A model generated the notes under the pieces. That model was not told the DNA's origin, ran no database searches, and worked only from the letters and a program-made list of their open reading frames with translations. A DNA stretch of 15,749 nucleotides from contig JAOQAA010000158.1 in the NCBI GenBank assembly GCA_025963815.1, positions 1-15,749 of the forward strand, given 5' to 3'. Shown piece by piece: positions 7,060 through 14,269 of the stretch. A program made the position numbers and the translations under genes. Position 1 is the first letter of the stretch; each line of letters opens with the position of its first letter. The DNA comes from Capsulimonas sp. GTDB taxonomy: Bacteria > Armatimonadota > Armatimonadia > Armatimonadales > Capsulimonadaceae.

Positions 7060-7461
7060 ATGAAGAGAAAGTGCGAGCCGAAGGTCTATACACTTCCCGA
7101 ACTATTCCGCCAGTACGGCGCGTGGCCGGAGGAGTTTGGGGACGAGGTGACGGATCCGAACAAACGGCGGTCGGATGACGATACGCTGCTCCACGCCATC
7201 GCGTTTCGGGGCGGCAGTTTAGAAGAATTGGAGTTCGTGGTGGCCGCCGGCGGGGACATCAATGCGATAGGAGACATCGACCTGACGCCGCTGCACAACG
7301 CCGCCATGCGCGGGCATGAGTCCATTGTGCGGCGACTGCTGGAACTGGGCGCCGATCGCGCGATCCGGGATGAGTTTGGGGAAACGGCTTACGACTGGGC
7401 CAATCATAAAGGGGACGAGAAGATCGTCCGTCTCCTCACCTCGGGCGCTCGCAGAGGGTGA
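7060..7461 (+). CDS. Small ankyrin-repeat protein
   Basis: This 133-aa protein has an N-terminal segment (YTLPELFRQYGAWPEEFGDE) followed by three ankyrin repeats. They lie at ~41-71 (TLLHAIAFRGGSLEELEFVV), ~74-104 (LTPLHNAAMRGHESIVRRLL) and ~107-131 (GETAYDWANHKGDEKIVRLL). The N-terminal 'ELFRxxGxWPEEFGDE' signature marks a recurrent small bacterial ankyrin type, as far as I recall. An AAGAG ribosome site lies about 6 bases before ATG 7060. It is soluble and likely a protein-binding module. Its stop is 10 bases from the end of the convergent DUF1330 gene. Confidence 0.85.
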   Translation: MKRKCEPKVYTLPELFRQYGAWPEEFGDEVTDPNKRRSDDDTLLHAIAFRGGSLEELEFVVAAGGDINAIGDIDLTPLHNAAMRGHESIVRRLLELGADRAIRDEFGETAYDWANHKGDEKIVRLLTSGARRG

Positions 7462-7471
7462 TTGCTCGGAC

Positions 7472-7765
7472 TTACGGCACGACGCCTTCGACGAAGATGA
7501 GGCGGCGGTCGAGGGCGGTTTGGCGGACTTTGAGCGCTTCGGCGTAGGCTTCGGAGGCGTACCATTCGCGCGCGGCGGCGAGGGAGAGGAACTCGATGAT
7601 GACGACCTTGCGCGCCGTCGGATCGCCTTCGATCGTATGCGCATCCACGCCCCGCACAAGATAGCGTCCGCCATACTCATGGATCGACGCCTCCGCCAGC
7701 CGCCGATACTCGGCCGCCCCCGCATCGTTCAGCACTTCGACTTCCGAGATGACGTAGCCCTTCAT
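7472..7765 (-). CDS. DUF1330 family protein
   Basis: This 97-aa protein spans the whole length of a DUF1330 domain, a dimeric alpha/beta (ferredoxin-like) barrel related to EthD and antibiotic-biosynthesis monooxygenase folds. Visible landmarks are the N-terminal strand KGYVISEVEV, 'YGGRYLVRG' in the middle, the strand VVIIEF followed by 'AAREWYASEAYAEAL', and a final strand LIFVEGV. The reaction and substrate are unknown for this family. Start ATG at 7765 has AAAGGA 8 bases upstream on the minus strand. It is the only minus-strand gene in the 5.3-11.2 kb stretch and diverges from the 7853 gene. Confidence 0.88.
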   Translation of the reverse strand: MKGYVISEVEVLNDAGAAEYRRLAEASIHEYGGRYLVRGVDAHTIEGDPTARKVVIIEFLSLAAAREWYASEAYAEALKVRQTALDRRLIFVEGVVP

Positions 7766-7852
7766 GTGATGTGTCCTTTCGGCCTGCGGCGGCCGCGCAA
7801 CAATTCAATATTAATCTACCCAAATCTTACTGAGGCGTGAGGAAAGAAACGA
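7766..7852. promoter_or_regulatory. Divergent intergenic region
   Basis: The 87-base gap between the divergent DUF1330 gene and the 262-aa gene must hold promoters for both, if they are expressed separately. It contains an AT-rich patch at about 7801-7830 (around TTCAATATTAATC), which is unusual for the neighbourhood. I cannot assign -35 and -10 boxes with confidence. Confidence 0.3.
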
Positions 7853-8641
7853 ATGACGGGACTGCGAGACATTCAGGAGCCGCCGCTGCCGCTCGACGAA
7901 GAAAATTTCAAAGGATGCTTGACCTTTGTCGGCGATCAGCTGACATACTACATCAATCGCCGATGCCGTGCGGATCTGCTGTGGTCTTTCTGGTTTAACT
8001 GCGCCAAGTCGGCGTTCGGCGAGGATCCGTCGCTAACAAACGACTTCTACGAGCGGCTGACGGACCAAAGCCACTGGATCGGCTATAGCGAAACGATGGT
8101 AATCCCAAGTTCCGATTCGGTCAAGGTTTTGCGTGCGAAGAAGTTCCCGCGCGGCTACAAGAGAAATGCGGAACGGCTGGATTTTCACGTCACGAAACCC
8201 GAGTTCGCCAAAGCGTTTCGCGTGATTCGCCAATTGGGCCGCAAACGTAAAGGCGTTATCGTTCGCGAAGGACGAATTTTTCAATGCGTCCGCGTGGTCT
8301 TGCTGGACGACGAACAGTTCGGCGAAAAGACAGTCGATGATGGTGTACGAAACTTCAAAAAGCTTCGCAGTGAATGCGACGCCGAGATGCTCGGAGAGTA
8401 TGCCGCGTTTGTGGACGCCGCTCAGTCCGAGTGGGTCTATTTCGTCCGCGCCTGCGCGCATATGCATGTGCTCACCTCGGCGGCCCAGGTCAAGGAGTAT
8501 CGAGATTACTGCGCCAGCGCAGGCGGCGCGCCGCCAGTGGGCGAGGAAGCGTCGCCAGACTGGCTGCTCTCGGAATCGTGTCGTGAACGAGTGCTGGATG
8601 CGTTTAACCGCGCCGTGGCGCAGTTTGAAAGTGAAATATGA
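7853..8641 (+). CDS. Hypothetical protein, 262 aa, founder of a tandem duplicated pair
   Basis: This soluble 262-aa protein has no recognised domain. Start ATG 7853 follows GAGGAAAG at good spacing. The N-terminal third is aromatic-rich (LLWSFWFNC). A basic middle (residues ~95-140, ending in GRKRKG) leads to beta strands. The C-terminal part holds a helix-rich block at residues 167-223 with the hallmark EWVYFVRAC. That block aligns without gaps to residues 4-60 of the next gene's product (about 20 of 57 identical), showing a tandem duplication. No catalytic motif or membrane span is visible. Confidence 0.78.
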   Translation: MTGLRDIQEPPLPLDEENFKGCLTFVGDQLTYYINRRCRADLLWSFWFNCAKSAFGEDPSLTNDFYERLTDQSHWIGYSETMVIPSSDSVKVLRAKKFPRGYKRNAERLDFHVTKPEFAKAFRVIRQLGRKRKGVIVREGRIFQCVRVVLLDDEQFGEKTVDDGVRNFKKLRSECDAEMLGEYAAFVDAAQSEWVYFVRACAHMHVLTSAAQVKEYRDYCASAGGAPPVGEEASPDWLLSESCRERVLDAFNRAVAQFESEI

Positions 8642-8679
8642 ATCGTCTGAAGCCCTTAGGGCGATTTTGGAGTGACTAA

Positions 8680-9078
8680 TTGGCGAGAATGTACAAGAAA
8701 CTTCACCGAGACTGTGGAGAGGATGTCCTGCACCTCTGGGCGACTGCGGAAGAGGCGAAAACGGCCCAGTGGGTTTACTTTGTCCACGTCTGCTCATTCA
8801 TGTTTGCGTTTCACTCCGTTGAGCAGATCAGCGAGTATTTGAATTATTTCTCCCATGCAATCAAGCCCAGCTCGCGCACTCGCGAAGGCGCGACTTGGCG
8901 CGTTGGTGTCTCTCGCGGTGATCATTGGGAGCGTCAGAGCCGCTTCGACCGGCTGCCGCTATACTTGTTCGAGGAACCGAAGCGCGTGAAAGTGGTCGCC
9001 GCGCTGGAGCGGGCGAGGAAACTGTTTGGGCGGGACCGAATTTCACAGCGCTTATCCACTGTGCGGCCAAACGCATGA
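8680..9078 (+). CDS. Hypothetical protein homologous to the C-terminal part of its upstream neighbour
   Basis: The product is 132 aa from TTG 8680, or 129 aa from ATG 8689. A TAA at 8677-8679 closes the frame upstream. GGAG at 8669-8672 is 7 bases from the TTG and 16 from the ATG, so TTG is favoured. Residues 4-60 (hallmark QWVYFVHVC) match residues 167-223 of the preceding protein, and a later helix (KRVKVVAALERA) corresponds to its final helix. The first ~165 residues of the neighbour are missing, so this is either a partial duplicate or a stand-alone domain. Its stop overlaps the next start (ATGA, 9075-9078). Confidence 0.72.
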   Translation: MARMYKKLHRDCGEDVLHLWATAEEAKTAQWVYFVHVCSFMFAFHSVEQISEYLNYFSHAIKPSSRTREGATWRVGVSRGDHWERQSRFDRLPLYLFEEPKRVKVVAALERARKLFGRDRISQRLSTVRPNA

Positions 9079-9512
9079 ATACGCTCACCCTGCAATTGAA
9101 GATCGATCCGTCGCCAGGCGAGGACAATGTCCACATCGTCGTGGAAATCGACGGCGAACCGCTCGCGGCGTTCTCGTACTACGCCATCGATCTGGAAGAA
9201 CTCTTTCGGAGCGAGCGCGATTCGGGCGCGTTCTTCATCATCACCTGCTGGTGTGGCCAGCCCGCCTGCGCGGGCGTCGGGCGCGGGGTGGCGGTCGAAC
9301 ATCGGGACGGAATGGTGTATTGGCGTGTGCCGGAGCCGGGGCCGGACCGAGAGTATGTGTTTCGTGAGACAGATTACGCGCAGGCGCTGCGCGGCCTGCG
9401 ACGCGAAATCAAGCGCTTTGTCGCGCAGCGTCGTTACTCAGGCGAGGGGCCTTATGGAGTTGTCGCGCAGTATGCGAACGAGCAGTACTTTCGACTGGGA
9501 GATGAGTGGTAA
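9075..9512 (+). CDS. Hypothetical protein with a Cys-x-Cys-Gly...Cys motif
   Basis: This 145-aa protein starts at ATG 9075, inside the stop of the previous gene, so translation is probably coupled. The frame is open further upstream, but that part lies in the shadow of the previous gene. An N-terminal beta region (TLQLKIDPS; HIVVEIDGEPL) leads to 'FFIITCWCGQPACAGVGRGV', with cysteines at residues 58, 60 and 65. A Trp-containing strand (MVYWRVPEPG) and 'EYVFRETDYAQAL' follow. Proteins with 'TCxCGxxxCxG' followed by a Trp strand form an uncharacterised family, as I recall. The cysteines could bind a metal, but only three are in the cluster. A role in protein-protein neutralisation is speculative. 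Confidence 0.8.
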   Translation: MNTLTLQLKIDPSPGEDNVHIVVEIDGEPLAAFSYYAIDLEELFRSERDSGAFFIITCWCGQPACAGVGRGVAVEHRDGMVYWRVPEPGPDREYVFRETDYAQALRGLRREIKRFVAQRRYSGEGPYGVVAQYANEQYFRLGDEW

Positions 9513-10064
9513 ATGTTTGAGATGGCGCTGATACGCACCGACCATCGGGAACCCGTTCGCGGGGTGGTTACTCCGGAAGAACTCGAAGACATTCTCTATG
9601 ACGTTTGTGAACTCGATATGCTCCATGGCGTTTGTGTGGCCCTAGCGGAATCGAAGTGCTGGGAGTTTCGTGTCGCCGGGTTTGGAGATGATGATTGGGG
9701 CGTCGACGTCCGGACGGATTTATGCACCATTGTCGAGCAGCTTTCCGACGTCACGGATTGGCTTCTGGCCGGGCCAAGCGATATCCCTTGCGATCTGGAT
9801 TTCTTCGAGCAGGGCGTCGAGCGTTTCTTAGAGCTTCGCTGGGTTGTGGAGAATACAATCGCCATTACTTGCGAGAACCGTAACAGTTATCATCGCACAT
9901 GGCGTCCCGATCCCGAAACTGAGCTTGTTGAGTATTCAGTATTCCGAACGATGCTCGCCCGTCTGGCCGCCGATTTTATCGAAGCGTCGGATCTTGCGGG
10001 GCCGGAAGTGTTATTGCTCCACCCCATCTATCAAGCCTGGAAATCCAGCGTTGAGCGCCTGTAA
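9513..10064 (+). CDS. Hypothetical protein, 183 aa
   Basis: ATG 9513 directly follows the TAA of the previous gene, with GGAG 10 bases upstream (9499-9502); ATG 9522 is an alternative. The protein is acidic and mixed alpha/beta with no membrane span: VTPEELEDILYDV at the start, a strand region KCWEFRVAGFGDDDWGVDV, then helices around FFEQGVERFLELRW. The C-terminal helix (VFRTMLARLAADFIEASDL) has the look of a small cytoplasmic protein. I do not recognise the family. Tight spacing ties it to the 8680 and 9075 genes. Confidence 0.75.
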   Translation: MFEMALIRTDHREPVRGVVTPEELEDILYDVCELDMLHGVCVALAESKCWEFRVAGFGDDDWGVDVRTDLCTIVEQLSDVTDWLLAGPSDIPCDLDFFEQGVERFLELRWVVENTIAITCENRNSYHRTWRPDPETELVEYSVFRTMLARLAADFIEASDLAGPEVLLLHPIYQAWKSSVERL

Positions 10065-10096
10065 GAACTTACTGCCGTTATTTTGTTGGAGAAATG

Positions 10097-10103
10097 AAAG
10101 GAG
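10097..10103 (+). promoter_or_regulatory. Strong ribosome binding site deciding the start of the DUF7660-like gene
   Basis: AAAGGAG ends 4 bases before ATG 10108. The frame is open upstream to about 9844, but this site and the family length fix the start at 10108. Confidence 0.65.
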
Positions 10104-10107
10104 ATTG

Positions 10108-10368
10108 ATGGATACTATTCCAGAGGCGGTGGAGCGCGTGGAGACGCGCCAGGATTTCGTGCAGTTTGTGATGCTTTTTGAGGCGGAACTGGAACGGAAC
10201 CCCAAGCAGTGGGGAGAGAACGACAATTTGCGTGCGTTCCTGGGAGGCGTGTCCGGCGCCGCCATGGATGTGGACGGCCTGTACGCAAATCAAGATCGAG
10301 AATTTCCCTCTGCGCCGACGTGGAAGTTATTCGCGGAAATTCTTTGGATGGGCGCGGGTTACGAATAA
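10108..10368 (+). CDS. DUF7660-like small protein
   Basis: This 86-aa protein covers one domain from end to end. The pattern is a leading helix 'VERVETRQDFVQFVMLFEAEL', 'NPKQWGENDNLRAFLGGVSGA', 'DVDGLYAN' and a final 'PTWKLFAEILWMGAGYE'. This order (Phe-Val helix, Asn-Pro-x-x-Trp-x-Asn, Leu-x-x-Phe-Leu, closing Trp-x-x-Phe-Ala-x-Ile-Leu...Tyr-Glu) is what I know from proteins annotated as DUF7660. Function is unknown; such proteins often sit among immunity-type genes. Start 10108 is set by the strong AAAGGAG site. The next gene, an ankyrin protein, starts 34 bases after its stop. Confidence 0.82.
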   Translation: MDTIPEAVERVETRQDFVQFVMLFEAELERNPKQWGENDNLRAFLGGVSGAAMDVDGLYANQDREFPSAPTWKLFAEILWMGAGYE

Positions 10369-10402
10369 GGCGGCATCCGACAAAAGCGAAAGTTCTAATC
10401 AG

Positions 10403-11221
10403 ATGAGAAATCCGAGAATAATTCACAGCGAAGAAGAATATGATCAGAGACGGCGCGCGGCGATGGAAGCGCGTGACGCCGTGACGGCGCAATGGCTGGC
10501 GGAGGCGCTCGCGGACGGCGCGGATATTGACAGGCGTTATGAAGGTTTTACGCTCCTGATGTGGGCGTCGCTGGATGGAAACGCCGACATGGCCAGAACT
10601 TTGCTGGAGCGTGGCGCGAACGTGCATTTGACCGTCGGAGAACCTGGACCAGAGGATGATTGCGATTCCGGCGATGGCCGGGATCTAATGACGGGGGCGA
10701 CCGCGCTTCTGTTAGCGGCGCAATATGCCCTGGAGGGGGGAACCCGCGAAGATGGCGCTCGTGTCGTGTGCTTGCTTTTGGAACATGGCGCGAACCCCGC
10801 TCTGCGCAATTCCAGTCAGGAAACCGCGCTTTCGTTTGCCGCCAGCTGGGGGAGCGCCGACGCCGTCCGCTCTCTTCTGGCGCATGGGGTCGATGTTTCG
10901 GGCGACCTGGGAGCATGGCCGCTGAGACGCGCCGTGGCGGCGCAGTCCTATGAAGCCGTTGACGTGCTGCTCGGCGCCGGTGTGGATGTCAACGCGACGG
11001 ACGACGGCTGGACGTCGCTGATGACCGCGGCGTCCGTGGGCGACGTTACGCTGATCGAGACTCTGCTGAGCGCAGGCGCCGATCCAGCGCTGCTCTCCAA
11101 GAACGGAGAAACGGCGCTGGACGTCGCCATTCGCAATAAGAACGACGCGGCGGCGGAACGGCTTCTGAAGGATATTAAGGGAGATGTTCTGCCGGACGGG
11201 GGCGTCACCCCACCGGCGTGA
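10403..11221 (+). CDS. Ankyrin-repeat protein with about six to seven repeats
   Basis: This 272-aa protein starts at ATG 10403 with only a weak ribosome site. Repeats lie at about residues 15-44, 47-77 (GFTLLMWASLDGNADMARTL), 98-134 (GATALLLAAQ...VVCLLLEHGANP), 138-168, 170-199, 202-232 (GWTSLMTAASVGDVTLIETL) and 235-257. An acidic insert at residues 78-94 (GEPGPEDDCDSGDGRD) separates repeats 2 and 3. There is no signal peptide. It is likely a soluble protein-binding solenoid. It follows the DUF7660-like gene closely, and its last 17 bases overlap the end of the convergent HAF-repeat gene. Confidence 0.88.
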   Translation: MRNPRIIHSEEEYDQRRRAAMEARDAVTAQWLAEALADGADIDRRYEGFTLLMWASLDGNADMARTLLERGANVHLTVGEPGPEDDCDSGDGRDLMTGATALLLAAQYALEGGTREDGARVVCLLLEHGANPALRNSSQETALSFAASWGSADAVRSLLAHGVDVSGDLGAWPLRRAVAAQSYEAVDVLLGAGVDVNATDDGWTSLMTAASVGDVTLIETLLSAGADPALLSKNGETALDVAIRNKNDAAAERLLKDIKGDVLPDGGVTPPA

Positions 11222-12242
11222 GCAGAAAGGTGTGCTTTGCGCCTTTAAACTCGCCCACTCCCACTATCTGACCCTTGTTATTGATCCCCTCGGAAACCTG
11301 CAATTCCCAGGGGGAGCCGGGATCGATCAGTGAGTTCAAGTCGTAGGCCTTTCCGTTCTGCCAGAGCACGGCGTGCGAAAACTTCGCGTTTTCGCTTGGC
11401 TGCGCATGGCCCACAATCTGCCCAAGGTCGTTGATGTCGAATGCCGAGGCTGAGGATCTGGGCGCCAGCGCGGGGAGCGGGACGATTTGGCTGTGCTTCC
11501 ATGCGCAGGCATTTCCCCCGGAATAACCGGCGACGACGCCGCTCGCGTTGATCGCCCTGCCGTCGCCGTCGCCCAGATCGATCATTGCGCCGCCGGCGCT
11601 TGAGAGGAACGCGTGCGCCGACTTTTGGAAGATCCCCGTGATTTCTCCCTGGTTGTTGATGTCGCGCGCGAGCGCTCCCAACGGCAGTGGGAGTTCGCGC
11701 ATGGCGCCGCGCTCCCAGAGGAATGAGTGGGTGTTATTGTCCGGCGTTTCATAGAACCCGACGACCTGTCCCTTGTCGTTGACGCCGCAGCCGTAGCTGG
11801 AAACGCCGCCGAGCGCGCCGAGATCGGTGAGTTTGCCGTTCTTCCAAAAGAAGGCGCGATATGTGTCTTTGCTGCCGGTCGTTCCGGCCACCTCGCCATG
11901 GTTGTTGATGGCCGAAGCAACCGCCATATGCTGCGGGAGGCCCATCACGACCTTATTTCCGGCGACAATCGCGAGGGCCTGTCTTGGATCGCCGTCTTTC
12001 GTTTTATTAGACGCCGCCGCCGCGACGACGCCGACGATGTCGCCTCTGTCGTTTACTCCGGAAACCCAGTCAAAACTCACCTTCGCCGCGCCCAGGTCGG
12101 TGACGCGGTAATGGGCTACGGGAAGGTGCGGACCGATGGGAACATCGACCGGGCGAAAACTTCGGAGGATGCTTCCGGCATAAAGAGCGCTGATCGTTAC
12201 GCCAACAGCGATTGCGGAATAAAAAATCTTTGGGTGTTTCAT
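11205..12242 (-). CDS. HAF-repeat protein, membrane-anchored or exported
   Basis: This 345-aa protein starts at ATG 12242, which overlaps the stop of the upstream gene (ATGA, 12239-12242); the frame is open 30 bases further. Residues ~7-27 form a signal peptide or anchor with a basic end before it. The rest is built of HAF-type repeats, each with [IV]-N-x-x-G-x-[IV]-x-G: residues 63, 112, 154, 195, 231, 270 and 320. Most are preceded by aromatic strands such as AFFWKNGKLTDLG. HAF repeats are known from predicted extracellular proteins, and seven blades would suit a beta-propeller (inference). It is last of a three-gene overlapping unit. Confidence 0.87.
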   Translation of the reverse strand: MKHPKIFYSAIAVGVTISALYAGSILRSFRPVDVPIGPHLPVAHYRVTDLGAAKVSFDWVSGVNDRGDIVGVVAAAASNKTKDGDPRQALAIVAGNKVVMGLPQHMAVASAINNHGEVAGTTGSKDTYRAFFWKNGKLTDLGALGGVSSYGCGVNDKGQVVGFYETPDNNTHSFLWERGAMRELPLPLGALARDINNQGEITGIFQKSAHAFLSSAGGAMIDLGDGDGRAINASGVVAGYSGGNACAWKHSQIVPLPALAPRSSASAFDINDLGQIVGHAQPSENAKFSHAVLWQNGKAYDLNSLIDPGSPWELQVSEGINNKGQIVGVGEFKGAKHTFLLTPVG

Positions 12243-12784
12243 AAGTGGGTAGGAGCCGTGACCATCCGCCACACGGCGATCATGTCGCAGCAGGCGTGGG
12301 GTTCGTCTGGGTTGTTCTGAATGAGCAGGGCGTTGATCCGAACGGCGTCGTCGAACGTGGGGATCAGACCATGGAAGGAGAGTTCGTCGGCGTGGAAGGC
12401 ATTGTCGGATCCGCCGCAGTTGGTGATCGCGCTGATGGCGCCGGGTCTTTTTTCCACAAGGTCGTAGCCGATGAACTCAAAGCGCGGATCGTCCAGCGTC
12501 AACGGCTCGGTCGGATTTTTGGCGACGGCCAGCACTTGATAATCGGCGGCGTCCGCCACGCGCGCCAGCAAATAATCGAGATCGCGGAACCAGAAGGGCT
12601 TGTCAATATCGGTGAGATTATGCTCCCAGTCTTCATCGATCAAGCCGTCGAGAACATTCGGGCAAAGAAGGCAATCCAGCGTCACCACATCCACGATTGG
12701 ATGCAGCCCGGAAGATCTGCTGCTCCCAAACAATCCGCCGGACTCGGGCTCGAACCGCTCGACGGCGGTGTATCCGATGGTCAT
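12239..12784 (-). CDS. Conserved hypothetical protein, 181 aa
   Basis: Start ATG 12784 overlaps the TGA of the upstream acetyltransferase gene (ATGA, 12781-12784) and has AAGGAA about 9 bases before it; the frame is open eight codons further. It begins 'TIGYTAVERFEPES', continues 'HPIVDVVTLDCLLCPNVLDGLIDEDWEHN', then 'FWFRDLDYLLARV', 'FEFIGYDLVEK' and 'AISAITNCGG', and ends 'HACCDMIAVWRMV'. I recall this pattern as a conserved bacterial family without known function. It is Asp/Trp-rich, soluble and not obviously enzymatic. Overlaps on both sides place it firmly in an operon with the GNAT and HAF genes. Confidence 0.8.
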   Translation of the reverse strand: MTIGYTAVERFEPESGGLFGSSRSSGLHPIVDVVTLDCLLCPNVLDGLIDEDWEHNLTDIDKPFWFRDLDYLLARVADAADYQVLAVAKNPTEPLTLDDPRFEFIGYDLVEKRPGAISAITNCGGSDNAFHADELSFHGLIPTFDDAVRINALLIQNNPDEPHACCDMIAVWRMVTAPTHL

Positions 12785-13392
12785 TGTGAGGTTTCCTTGC
12801 GATCCCAATCGGCCTTAGCCGAGGCGTAGTCCTCGGGCGTCAGGGCGAAGATGACGGTGTCGCGCAGGGCGCCGCGTTCGTCGCGGCGCAGGGTTGCTTC
12901 CTGAATGAAGCCCAGGCGGCGCGGGACGGCGAGGGAGCGGTCGTTTTTGGCGTCGCACCGAATGGCGACGCGGTTGGCGCCGAGCGTCTCGAATGCGAAT
13001 TGGCAGAGCACTTGGACTGTTTCCGTGATGTAGCCCTGTCCCCACGCCGATGTGCGCAGCCAGTAGCCGATTTCGAAGGAAGGTACGCTCCAGTCGATGT
13101 GATGCAGACCGCTGCCGCCCAGACACGCGCCGCTGGCGCGGTCCCAGACGCCGACCATGAGATCTTCGCGGGTGAGCCAGCGCGCCGCGCCTCTCCGAGC
13201 CGTCGCTTCACTGTCCTCGGGCTTGAGCGTTTTGGAAACCCATGGGAGCCACGCGCCGATCTGCGCGCGCGATTCATCGACCGCCTCCCATAGCGCCGCG
13301 CCGTCGCCGGGACGCAGCGGGCGCAGTGTTACGCGCGGGCCATACAACTCATCGGGAAGGTCGCGCAGAATCGGCGCGGGTGGGGGTGGCAT
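12781..13392 (-). CDS. GNAT acetyltransferase, RimJ/RimL type
   Basis: This 203-aa protein is of the GNAT fold that transfers acetyl from acetyl-CoA, often to protein N-termini or amino groups of small molecules. It begins with 'GPRVTLRPLRPGDGAALWEAV' and has a Trp-rich helix (IGAWLPWV). Motif A is at residues ~113-126 (RTSAWGQGYITE), and 'NRVAIRCDAKNDRSLAVPRRLGF' spans ~140-162. That last stretch is the RimJ/RimL signature, though here VPRRLGF replaces the commoner VLEKLGF. Start ATG 13392 is chosen for the AAAGGA 9 bases upstream; the frame is open to TTG 13431. It is first of the three-gene overlapping unit. The substrate cannot be predicted. Confidence 0.9.
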   Translation of the reverse strand: MPPPPAPILRDLPDELYGPRVTLRPLRPGDGAALWEAVDESRAQIGAWLPWVSKTLKPEDSEATARRGAARWLTREDLMVGVWDRASGACLGGSGLHHIDWSVPSFEIGYWLRTSAWGQGYITETVQVLCQFAFETLGANRVAIRCDAKNDRSLAVPRRLGFIQEATLRRDERGALRDTVIFALTPEDYASAKADWDRKETSQ

Positions 13393-13461
13393 GGAGAGAA
13401 GTCCTTTCGCGACGCCATCGGAGTGTATCAATGTACCAGTTCAGCCACTGATCCTGGCCGC

Positions 13462-13788
13462 TCACTCATCCGGGATCCTCCGAAAGCGGAACCCAGTAAC
13501 ATTGGAAATTGTGCTCGCCTTCGGCAAACCATGTCCACTTGTCGGCGCTGGGCCTGTCAACTCGATGTGATAGAAATGCCGCTCCACGGAAGCGGACAGA
13601 TCCATGGAGGCGAGCCAGCCGGATGCGAGCGTCGCCGCAATCTTTAGTTTACCGTCTTGAAGTTCATATTCGCGAAGTTCGACATGAGAGTGTATTCCCG
13701 TGCGTCGTGTCTCGTGCAAGGTCAGCCCGCAGCGCAACGTGGTGTTCTCGGCTCCGCCCAGCGCGGACAAAAGAACGGCGCGGCGCAT
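13462..13788 (-). CDS. Hypothetical protein, 108 aa
   Basis: ATG 13788 lies 12 bases after the stop of the upstream 120-aa gene, and the product ends 69 bases before the acetyltransferase start. Mixed alpha/beta content is suggested: TLRCGLTLHET, HVELREYELQDGKLKIAATL, an acidic helix, then HFYHIELTGP. No signal peptide, span or known motif is seen. Codon use is like the neighbours, with G or C common at third positions. I do not recognise the family. An alternative is the C-terminal remainder of a longer decayed gene. Confidence 0.6.
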   Translation of the reverse strand: MRRAVLLSALGGAENTTLRCGLTLHETRRTGIHSHVELREYELQDGKLKIAATLASGWLASMDLSASVERHFYHIELTGPAPTSGHGLPKASTISNVTGFRFRRIPDE

Positions 13789-13800
13789 TGGCGCTCGGGT

Positions 13801-14163
13801 TTACAGTCCCGCCAGCAGGTTTTCCATGAACATTTGCGGCTCCACCTTCAGCGCGCGGTATACGAGCAATGGCGCGAAGATGGTCCAGCAGAAGGCGACG
13901 CCGACAAAGGTCATCCACGCGGCGACGGCGGGTTTGACATGGATCTCCCACTGGACATCGGTGGAGGTGGCGGCGGGGATCAAACGGATGTGTCCCGACT
14001 TGGGCAGGAGCGGGGCGGATTGCGCCTGATAGCTGCCATGGGTGAATGTCGTCTCCCGATCCTGCTGTCGCTCGACTTTGCAGTTCGCGGCCGCCAGCAG
14101 CACCGTGAGCCGGTCCTCGACTTCCGCTGCGGGGCGCGATACGGCGATCGTTCCTTGGGTCAT
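13801..14163 (-). CDS. Small membrane protein with a soluble N-terminal domain
   Basis: This 120-aa protein starts at ATG 14163 after a GAGGTGG-type ribosome site; the frame is open upstream to 14226 without support. The N-terminal ~75 residues look like a small alpha/beta domain (TIAVSRPAAEVEDRLTVLLA; GHIRLIPAATSTDVQWEIHV). One strong hydrophobic span covers ~80-102, followed by a helix ending in MENLLAGL. The layout resembles proteins with a START/SRPBCC-like or other lipid-binding domain tethered by one span, but this is a guess. It is the first gene of the minus-strand series, with the MITE-like element upstream in its promoter region. Confidence 0.72.
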   Translation of the reverse strand: MTQGTIAVSRPAAEVEDRLTVLLAAANCKVERQQDRETTFTHGSYQAQSAPLLPKSGHIRLIPAATSTDVQWEIHVKPAVAAWMTFVGVAFCWTIFAPLLVYRALKVEPQMFMENLLAGL

Positions 14164-14269
14164 TGATCTTCCACCTCGTTGTGCGTGTTCAATGGTTGTG
14201 ACCCGGAGGCGTGCAGAAAGTTGCAATAGGGCTTCTATTCCACCGGCTGGCGCCCAAGCTCGCTCTCCT

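Noticed and set aside
8033..8797. Long open frame (about 254 codons) on the minus strand
   Set aside because: It lies antisense to the 262-aa gene and into the next one. GC-rich codon bias makes such frames common, and the plus-strand genes have better ribosome sites and mutual homology.
12245..12829. Plus-strand frames opposite the 181-aa gene and the HAF gene (also 11727-12320)
   Set aside because: The minus-strand products show clear family patterns and 4-bp start/stop overlaps; the plus-strand frames are shadows.
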